Source: Pinus tabuliformis
Lineage: Eukaryota; Streptophyta; Pinopsida; Pinales; Pinaceae
Direction: 5' to 3'
Assembly: GCA_031772625.1 (NCBI GenBank)
Contig: CM062818.1
Location: 215,691,742 to 215,755,741, forward strand
Length of the DNA stretch: 64,000 bases
Position 1 is the stretch's first letter, and each line of letters starts with the position of its first letter. The position numbers and the translations under genes are program-made. Shown here piece after piece: positions 55,461 to 64,000 of the stretch. The notes under the pieces were generated by a model. That model was not told the DNA's origin and made no database searches. It saw nothing but the letters and a program-made list of their open reading frames with translations.

Positions 55461-57678
55461 TGTTGGACACAGATTGTCATTGATGTCAATATGGAAATAT
55501 TCAAGAGGAGGAGACGGAGCCACGTAGGAGCAGACCAAGCCATGTTGGGAATTTGTCTGACCGTACCCAGCTTTGACTTCGATCCGACGACGAACAGTCT
55601 TCATAATAATCCAACGATCATCGCTCGCCCAAACAGAACGAATGTTACGTCCCGATAGAAAGTGGTTTTGTGAAAAGTACAGTTGATGCATGGCAAAATT
55701 TTATTGCATCGGGTGAGATTTAAGGAATACCACTTTCACAGCAAAAGCAGTCCAATGAGCTTGGTGGTTTTCTTCAGCTGTTTTGTAAAAACAAATGCAC
55801 AGGTGAAATTAATATTTCAACAAGCCAGAGGAGCCACACTAGAGCAAGAGGAGCTACAAGAGGAGCCATCGGAGGAGAAAACCCAAAGAAGAGGAGCTAT
55901 CGGAGCATATCGGAGAAATAGGAGCCATCGGAGGAGAAAATGCAGCAAACAGAGCCATATATGCCTATTGGTAGCCTATCGGGAGCATACGCAGCCATCG
56001 GGAGCAGAACTCACATAGATATATCCAGTTATGTTATCGGGCCTGTAAAACCCATGTATGTATGCTTTATCATTGTTGGTGGTTAAAAACCATATAAATA
56101 TGCATATAATGCAAATAGAGGCGGAAGTCTTGGTTATATATGCAAATACACCATCGGCAACAAAAAATATGCATATATATATATGTTTAACACTATCGGA
56201 GGCGCAAACGGAGGCTAAGGTGTGTACATAAGCTTTAACACTATCGGCAGATTTGAAACCTTATTCACGGAAGTGTTGAAGCCATATCGGGTCCGGCACG
56301 CAATGTCGAATTGGAACTTCGGGAGAGGCGATACAGTGTCAAGTGGGCCATTGCGATTGCCGATAGCGATATCGCATAGGACCTCCGCCAAGAGCAGTCC
56401 CCAATTGCGATAGAGACGTGGACCTGATGGACTCATTAAAAACAGTTTATAATATATCGCATCCGGCATTTCGGAGCGGGTTTCAAGAGTGGTAAAGGCC
56501 CTGCCTCCGATTGCGACAATATACGCAAACCCGATGGCATATCAAAGTTTGATTGAATAATATATTGCATCCGGTTCATCGCATCGGACATCGGCCATTG
56601 ATGACTACAGTTATGTTGCGATTGCCGATAGCGATGAAAGGAACGGACCCGACGGGCATATAAAATAGGGTTCAATGCAATATCGCATCCACAAGTGGAT
56701 TGGCCCATCGGCCATCGGCCCTTTGTGATCGCTGATTACGATGAATGCTGCGGACCCGATACATTATAGATACGGGTGTTATGATCCTTGAAGTCCGCCC
56801 TTTAGCACTATCACCTATTTTTTTCATATATTTCCTGTGTAATTTGATATTTGGCCTGTGTGCGCCTCTGAGGCAAAAATGCATATGATAATGCTCCTGA
56901 TAGTTCAGGAGACTGACTCTGGCGATAATGATTATGATGGGGATGTGGCTTTCTGTTAAGCTATGACAACTTGGTGTATGTGGCCTCTCTTCCTTTTGTA
57001 CGTGTCCTGTGAATATTGGAACGTTCAATAGACATATGAAACTGAAAGTGGGAAGCTGAAGAAGCAAACAATTAGACAGAGGAAGCTGAAGGAGGCAAGG
57101 AGGAAGCCAAAGAGCCAGCGAGAAAGAGGAAATGAATGGACAAAAGTGCAGGAATGTACAAAAACTGCAAAAACAGAGGATTGGTTGTTGTTGTTGTGGT
57201 GAAAAAAAAAAAACCAGAGAAGAGGCAACAGAACCAGCGGAGGGTGCAGAGGCAACAGAAGCAACAGAGACTGTAGAGGCAGCAGAAGCAGCAGAGGCAG
57301 AAGCAGCAGAACTAGTTTATATCAAGGTTTGGTTGGAGGCCAAGAGGCTGGAGCCTCAGAACTGAACAGGATTGAAGTCCTTGGGAGTTGGTGCTCCTAA
57401 AGTCCAAGATTGGTGTCTTGGCAAAACAGAGTTGGTGCTCTGGGAGGTTGGAGCCTCACTGAAGTCCAAGTTGGAGCTTGGCAACTATTCACAGTCAGAT
57501 ATACTTATATTGTATTTATTTCATTGCATTGTCTTGAGTCTTAATAAAATCATTTATTCCAGCTATCGATTTCTGTGTTCTGTGTATACATATACATATC
57601 TATATATGCTTTTGACAATCACTAGAACAAAAATTAAGAAATACTGATTCACCCCCCCCCCCCTCAGTATTTCCAACA
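55461..57678 (+). repeat. Copia-2 5' LTR (2218 bp)
   Basis: It starts TGTTGGA and ends TTCCAACA, inverse ends of each other. The first 300 bases differ from the 3' LTR at roughly 17 places, most of them CG against CA/TG. It contains repeated CATCGG and GATTGCCGATAGCGAT phrases, a GCA/GAG-rich run at 57230-57315 and a run of 12 C at 57652-57663. Confidence 0.9.
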
Positions 57679-57679
57679 A

Positions 57680-57695
57680 TTGGTATCAGAGCAGG
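57680..57695 (+). promoter_or_regulatory. Copia-2 primer-binding site
   Basis: TTGGTATCAGAGCAGG begins two bases after the LTR. TGGTATCAGAGC is the standard initiator methionine tRNA match of plant copia elements. Confidence 0.92.
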
Positions 57696-57738
57696 CTTCT
57701 TCATACTAGCCTAACAGCTTGAAGAAGGATCCACAACC

Positions 57739-58848
57739 ATGATGAGAAATCACGAAGCATCAGGAAGACCTCCTTTGTTTGATGGCACTAACTTTGGTTT
57801 CTGGAAGAAAAGGATGACTTACTACTTAATGTCCCTTGGACCTGAAGTCTGGCATTTTTGTCAAACTGAATACCAAGCGACTTCCACTCTTCCAACAGAC
57901 CAAGATGAGAGGAAAGCCTACATTGCAAATGCAAAGGCCATGAACTCCATCACTAGTGGAATCACTGATTCCGAGTTTACAAAAATCATGCACTATACCT
58001 CTGCCAAAGAAATGTCGGAGAAGCTAGTTGGTTTGTATGATGGAGACTTAAAAGTAAAAAGGGAAAAGCTTCAAACTCACAGAAGACAATTTGAAAGTTT
58101 GAAGATGGAAGATGAAGAAGATATTGCAGCATACCTCCTTCGAGTAGCTGAAGTAGTAAATTCCCTGAAAGGATTGGACGAAAAGGTGGAAGAAAGTACC
58201 ATTGTTCAAAAGGTATTAAGGTCTCTTCCAGACAGATTTGACTCCAAAATAAGTGCTATAGAAGAAGCAAAGGATCTAGATACCCTCAAAATGGATGAAC
58301 TCCATGGAATTCTCACTGCCTATGAAATGAGAAAAGGTGGCCCTAGCTCCAAAGATGCAGCATTCAAGGCCTCAAAGTCAAAGGAAGTGAAAGAAAGGAA
58401 TGACTGTAGTGATGAGTCAGATGTGGAATCCGAACTGGCTCAATATGTACAAAAGCTGAAGAGAGGATCTAAGCTTAAAGGCAAGTATCCTCTTATCTAT
58501 TTTAAATGTGGTAAAATAGGTCATTATGCAGCAAAATGTCCTCATAAACATGATAGTGATGATGAAGGAAATTCTAAAAGAATGGCACATAAAAAGAAAG
58601 GGTTCAATAAGAAAAACTTCTTCTCCAAGCAATATGAGTCTGATGAGGATGAGTTTATGGTCATCAAAAAGAAATCAGATGAGGAAAGTGATCATGATGA
58701 AAGCCAAGAAGCATTATTCATGGCACTCACAGATGATGATGACTCAGGACTGGAAGGAAATGTAGATGAACTGTTAATAAGCGCCATTGAAAAAAATGAG
58801 AAACTACGGAACAAAATCATTTCTATCAAGTGGAAAACGAGGAAATAA
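57739..58848 (+). pseudogene. Copia-2 gag
   Basis: The ATG at 57739 opens a 369-codon frame. The N-terminus has PPLFDGTNFGFWKKRMTYYL. The Gag domain has ETLQ-type helices (KREKLQTHRRQFESLKMEDE, VQKVLRSLPDRFDSKI). The zinc knuckle reads YFKCGKIGHYAAKC, where Tyr replaces the first Cys. An acidic segment (DSDDEG, ESDEDEF, DDDDSGLEGN) follows. The frame ends at 58846-58848 by a frameshift, and the polyprotein continues in the overlapping frame from 58830. Confidence 0.85.
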
Positions 58849-60853
58849 GAAGGAGAGAAGATCTCTTGGTAGCAAAGCTTAAAGAAAAAGAAGAGAATTG
58901 TGAGGAACGCGAGGCCGAAATAGTGTCTCTAAGAAAGGAGTTGGAGCAAATTAAAAAGGACTGTAAAAGCTCTCAAATACTTGAGACTATTCTGAAAAAT
59001 CAAAAACCTCAACATGACAAGTCTGGAATAGGTTTCAAAGGAGAATCCTCAAGCACTAAGAATAGTGCGAAAAGCTATGCTAATGAACTTTCCTGCAATC
59101 CAAAAGATGAAAAAGTATGTTATCAAAAGTGCATCCCAGATTCCAAGAATGAAGAAAGAATTACTCCAAAGAAGAATGTGGAGTCGAATCATGGACACTA
59201 CAGCAAATACAAACCTGTACTCCACCAAGGGCCCATCAAAAATCCAAAGAATAAGGGAGGAGTAATTCCCAGGGGGAAATCGACTCAAATCGTGGTTGCT
59301 TCAAAACCATCTTTCTTGGACACTGCTTTCACTGTAAAAACTTCAGTCACCAAGCTAGACACTGTATGGCTCGCAGAAGTGAAAAGACAATGCAAAAGGA
59401 CCGAGTAGTCAACTCATATGCCCCCAAAAGACAGGGACAATTCAAAACCTTCAATTCATTTGATCCCTTGACCAAATTTGATCTGATTTGCTCTTTTTTC
59501 TACAATAATGGACACTATGAACAAGACTACCCACTCAAAGGAAGAAAGACCAGTAACAAGAACTCCAGCATGGACAAATGCGGCCTGGCTCTATGTGCTC
59601 AAAATAATTTAAACCAATGGTTTGTAGACAGTGGGTGCTCCAGACACATGGCAGGGGACAGAGGGAAGTTTGTCTCACTGAGCAAAAAGGAAGGGAATGT
59701 GTCTTTTGGAAGCGGATCTGGCAGAATTGCAGGAAAAGGAACAGTTACTCTGATAAATGGAAAAGGAAAAGGTCAGGATGCTCTGCTAGTTGACAGACTC
59801 AAACACAACCTTCTGAGTGTCAGCCAAATCTGTGATCAAGGACATAAGGTTGTTTTCAGCACCAAAGACTGTGAAATAAGGAACTCTGCCTCAGGGAAAC
59901 TTGTGGCAAAAGGGGTGAGAACACCAGACAATATTTACATTTTGAAAAAGATTCAGGAAAATAAATGCTACTTGAGTAAGACAGATGAGAGTTGGCTGTG
60001 GCACAAGCGACTTGGACATATAAGCTTCGAAAATCTGATCAATATTAGCAAGACCAAAGCTGTACAAGATATCCCAAGGTTGTTTAAACCAAATCAGGTA
60101 GTGTGTGGTCCATGTCAACATGGAAAGCAGACTAGAACCAGCCACAAGACAAAGGAGCACTGTACATCGAAGCCCTTGGAGATCATCCATGCTGATGTAT
60201 GTGGGCCAACTAGAAATCAAGCACTCCAAGGAGAAAGGTACTTTGTGTTATTTTTTGATGATTATACTAGAATGATGTGGATATATTTCATAAAGTATAA
60301 ATCTGAAACTTTTGAGTGTTTTAAGAATTTCAAAGCCCTTGTAGAAAATGAAAAAGATTCAAAAATTAAGTGCCTCAGAACAGACAGGGGAGGAGAATTC
60401 ACATCAAACGAGTTCAGTAAGTTCTGTAATATTCATGGAATTAAAAGGGAATTCTCGGCTGCTAGAACACCTCAGCAAAATGGGGTAGTTGAAAGACGAA
60501 ATCGAACAGTCCAAGAGATGGCAAGAACCATGCTATTAGCAGCAGACTTACAACCTAGATTCTGGAGAGAAACAGTAGGGACAGCTGTCTATACACTGAA
60601 TCGGACTCAATTGAGACCAAATTGTGATAAAACTCCTTATGGGCTATGGAAAGGAAGACCTGCTTTAGTTAAGTACTTCAAGATCTTTGGAAGCAAGTGC
60701 TTCATAAAAATAAATGATGGCTCACCCGGAACGTTTGATTCTCGGGTTGATGAAGGGATATTTCTTGGATACTCTACATGGAGTAAGGCTTACAAGTGCT
60801 ACAATTATCGACTGAAGAAAATAGTGGAAAGCATTGATGTAAAGGTTGATTAA
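58830..60853 (+). pseudogene. Copia-2 gag C-terminus, protease and integrase
   Basis: A charged, coiled-coil-like stretch (LVAKLKEKEENCEEREAEIV) is in the frame from 58830. Protease follows in the frame from 59366 with WFVDSGCSRHM (Asp-Ser-Gly intact). The integrase zinc part has WHKRLGHISFENL and CGPCQHGKQ. The core has HADVCGP, LRTDRGGEF and NGVVERRNRT, so the D,D-E triad is complete. A TAA at 60851 ends the frame, and the linker to RT continues after a shift near 60890. Confidence 0.87.
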
Positions 60854-60889
60854 GATCTTCCAGAAAAGGAAATTGAAGAACATGAAATG

Positions 60890-62777
60890 ACTTTCTCATT
60901 GAAGAAGAAGAACCTACAAAAGAAGAAATAGATGAGAAAGAAGAAGAAGAAGAAGAGGAGGAAAGAGAACCACCTAATACCCCTTCAAAGTTGAAATATG
61001 TCCAAAAACATCATCCAAAAGAGCAGATCATTGGCAATAAAGATGAAGGTGTGCAGACCTGAAGAAGGATATCAATCACACCCAAGAGAAAAGTCATTGC
61101 CCTCCTATCTATAATAGAACCAGAAACATTTGCAGAAGCAAGTAAGGATCCTCATTGGGTAAAAGCAATGGAAGAAGAAATGTCCCAAATTGAGAAGAAC
61201 AAGACATGGGAGCTGGTACCTCGTCCAAAGGACAAAAACATAATAGGAACCAAATGGGTGTTCAAAAATAAAATGAATGAGGAAGGACAGGTTATCAGAA
61301 ACAAGGCAAGACTTGTCTGCAAAGGCTATTCACAAATTGGAGTTGACTTTGAAGAGACATTTACACCAGTGGCCCGTATGGAAGCTATCAGGATTTTCTT
61401 AGCATTTGCTTGCTCAAAAGGATTCAAAATCTATCAAATGGACATGAAATCAACATTTCTAAATGGGGAACTCAAGGAGGAAGTCTACATGGAGCAGCCA
61501 GAAGGTTTTGATCTAACAGCAGGAAAGGACTTAGTCTGTAAATTGAAAAAGGCTTTATATGGGTTGAAACAAGCTCCTAGAGCTTGGTATGCAAGACTGG
61601 ATAACTATCTCCAACAACAAGGCTTCAAAAAGGGAGTGGCTGGAAGCAATCTATACATAAAGACAGATCAAGGTAAGTTACTAGTTGCTCTTGTTTATGT
61701 CGATGATCTGATTTTTGCTAGTAATAATGATGAAATGAGCCATGAATTTTCTCAAAGCATGGCAAAAGAGTTTGAGATGTCAATGATAGGAGAGCTGTCC
61801 CACTTCCTTGGACTTCAAGTATCTCAAACCAGAACAGGATTGTGTATATCTCAAGCCAAATATCTAAAAGACATGCTCAAAAAATATGGAATGGAGGACT
61901 GTGCACCTGTGAGTACACCTATGACCACAAACTGTAAACTGAGCAAAGATGATGACTCCCCTCTAGTAGATGCAACTCATTACAGGTCAATGATTGGAGC
62001 CCTTCTATACTTAACAGCTACACGACCAGACATAATGCAAGCAGTAGGAATGGTGGGAAGATTTCAATCTGCTCCCAAACAATCTCATTTATTAGCTGTA
62101 AAAAGAATTCTCAGATATTTGAAGGGAACTTCTGATTTTTGTCTTTGGTACCCAAAGGACTCAACACTGATGGTAACTTCATACACAGATGCTGATTGGG
62201 CTGGAAGTATAGATGATCGGAAAAGTACTAGTGGAAATTCATTCTTCCTAGGAGACTGTTTAGTATCCTAGCTCAGCAAAAAACAGTCATCCATATCATT
62301 ATCCACAGTCGAAGCTGAGTATATTGCTGCAACAGACTGTTGTTCTCAGATACTATGGATGAAGGAAGCTCTAAAAGATCTCGACATATGTACATATCAA
62401 CCGATTACCGTCTATTGTGACAACACAAGCGCTATCAGTCTCAGCAAAAATCCGGTGATGCACTCAAGAACCAAACACATACCAATTAAGTATCATTTCC
62501 TCCGTGAGCAATTAGCTAAACAAAACATCGTCCTAGAATATATCAGTACTAAGGAGTAGATAGCTGATATTTTCACAAAACCTCTTCCTCGAGAAGCATT
62601 CGAACATTTGTGTCAAAAGATGGGGGTTATTTCGTTATCATCACTCAAGTTCATTCATAAAGACGCAGCAGGACAGGGGGAGCAGTTTGACAGGGGAATT
62701 CGTATGCATTCCTTTGCCATTGATGTCAAAGGGGGAGAGAGCAGAAGAATATTGCCATCAATAAGAAAGGGGGAGAT
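60890..62777 (+). pseudogene. Copia-2 reverse transcriptase and RNase H
   Basis: An acidic Glu-run linker leads to RT ([53 protein letters not shown], catalytic LVYVDDLIF intact at about 61690-61716). RNase H follows ([58 protein letters not shown]). In-frame stops are a TGA near 61061, TAG at 62269 where copia elements have Trp, and TAG at 62557 where they have Gln. With those aside the frame stays open past the usual end into the 3' LTR (62844). The polypurine tract AAGAAAGGGGGAGAT directly precedes 62778. Confidence 0.87.
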
Positions 62778-64000
62778 TGTTGGACACAGATTGTCATTGA
62801 TGTCAATATGGAAATATTCAAGAGGAGGAGACAGAGCCACATAGGAGTAGACCAAGCCATGTTGGGAATTTGTCTGACCGTACCCAGCTTTGACTTCAAT
62901 CCGACAATGAACAGTCTTCATACTAATCCAACGATCATCGCTCGCCCAAATAGAATGAATGTTACGTCCCGATAGAAAGTGGTTTTCTGAAAAGTACAGT
63001 TGACGCGTGGCAAAATTTTATTGCATCGATTGAGATTTACGGAATACCACTTTCGCAGCAAAAGCGGTCCAATGAGCTTGGTGGTTTTCTTCAGTTGTTT
63101 TGTAAAAATAAATGCACATGTGAAATTAATATTTCAACAAGCCAGAGGAGCCACACTGTAGCAAGAGGAGCTACAAGAGGAGCCATCGGAGGAGAAAACC
63201 CAAAGAAGAGGAGCTATCGCAGCAAGAGGAGCCATTGGAGGAGCAAATGCAGCAAACAGAGCCATACATGCCTATCGAGAGCCTATTGGGAGCATACACA
63301 GCCATCGGGAGCAGAACTCACATAGATATATCCAATTATGTTATTGGGCCTGTAAAACGCATGTATGTATGTTGTATCATTATCGGCGGTTAAAAACCAT
63401 ATAAATATGCATATAATGCAAACAGAGGCGGAAGTCTTGGTTATATATCCAAATACACCATCGGCAAAAAAAACTATGCATATATATATATATATATATA
63501 TATGTTTAACACTAACAGAGGCGCAAATGGAGGCTAAGGCGTGTACATAAGCTTTAACACTATCGGCGGATTTGAAACCTTATTCACGGAAGTGTTGAAG
63601 CCATATCGGGTCTGGCACACAATGTCACATCAGAACTTCGGGAGCGGCGATACAGTGTCAAGTGGGCCATTGCGATTGCCGATAGTGATATCGCATCGGA
63701 CCTCCGCCAAGGGCAGTCCCCGATTGTCATAGAGGCATGGACCCGATGGACCCATTAAAAACAATTTATAATATATCGCATCCAGCATTTCAGAGTGGGT
63801 TTTGGGAGTGGTAAAGGCCTTGCCTCCGATTGCGACAATATACGCGGACCCGATGGCATATCAAAGTTTGATTGAATAATATATCACATCCGGTTCATCG
63901 CATTGGCCATCGGCCATTGGTGACTGCAGTTATGTTGCAATTGCCGATAGCGATGAAAGGAATGGACCCGACGGGCATATAAAACAGGGTTCAATGCAAT
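62778..64000 (+). repeat. Copia-2 3' LTR (partial)
   Basis: It starts TGTTGGACACAG and matches 55461 onward to the window end. Compared with the 5' LTR it has a longer TA microsatellite (63478-63503 against about 56171-56185). By the length of the 5' LTR about 1 kb of it lies outside the window. Confidence 0.9.

Larger units (their letters stand above)
55461..64000 (+). mobile_element. Copia-2, Ty1/copia LTR retrotransposon (3' LTR cut by window end)
   Basis: The 5' LTR is 55461-57678, followed by a primer-binding site, gag, protease, integrase, RT and RNase H in copia order, a polypurine tract, and a 3' LTR from 62778. The extended Gag with acidic and coiled segments hints at a SIRE/Maximus-like lineage, which is inference. 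It sits in gypsy D, the base before it being 55460. The other side of the insertion is outside the window. Confidence 0.9.

Noticed and set aside
57132-57365. Ala/Glu/Thr-rich 77-codon frame
   Set aside because: It is a translation of a GCA/GAG-rich repeat inside the copia-2 LTR, with no sign of coding constraint.

Overview
This window looks like repeat-dense nuclear DNA of a seed plant, most probably a conifer. I see no host housekeeping gene, no rRNA gene and no tRNA gene. Almost everything supportable is a transposable element or part of one: at least four Ty3/gypsy lineages, two Ty1/copia elements plus a copia solo LTR, one large non-autonomous LTR element, one hAT-like DNA-transposon insertion and one Penelope-like element (PLE). 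The conifer guess rests on the PLE. It has a reverse transcriptase fused to a GIY-YIG endonuclease, and among plants that canonical type has been reported from conifers (the 'Dryad' elements, attributed to transfer from arthropods). The high density of old, stop-riddled gypsy and copia copies agrees with this.

Layout. 1-about 17340: gypsy element A on +, entering mid-gag, with a Gln-rich gag, protease, RT, RNase H, integrase and a second RNase H downstream of the integrase. An antisense spliced pseudogene (6876-8440) and a 3' non-coding tail follow, and a copia element (copia-1, 9992-16003, two LTRs) is inserted in the tail. 17344-about 19795: 3' tail and LTR of a second A-like element. 19796-20811: gag/protease fragment of gypsy C on -. 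20812-44200: gypsy B on + (LTR, duplicated primer-binding site, gag, protease), split by a 6.1-kb hAT-like insertion (26002-32137, holding the PLE) and by an 11-kb gag-only LTR element (32257-43235). 44201-about 48100: LTR-like start and uncharacterised repetitive DNA. About 48130-55460: gypsy D on - (3' LTR, an unidentified ORF after pol, integrase, RNase H, RT), interrupted by a copia solo LTR (50704-51899). 55461-64000: copia-2 on +, inserted in D, with its 3' LTR running off the window.

The one long intact reading frame is the PLE protein (27401-29797 on -, about 800 codons without a stop). Every other element carries stops or frameshifts, and many of the stops are CAG/CAA to TAG/TAA, CGA to TGA or TGG to TAG, as expected from decay of methylated cytosines. 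About 1.2 kb downstream of the PLE frame, on the same strand, lies a hammerhead-ribozyme-like core, a known companion of PLEs. The whole insertion has an 8-bp target duplication, and removing it restores the gypsy B reading frame.

Other striking structures are a minisatellite of about 38 hairpin-forming 38-bp units (37575-39035), a second RNase H located after an integrase, an antisense three-exon pseudogene inside gypsy A, a duplicated primer-binding site in gypsy B, and a perfect 22-bp palindrome beside the TATA-like box of the gypsy D LTR.
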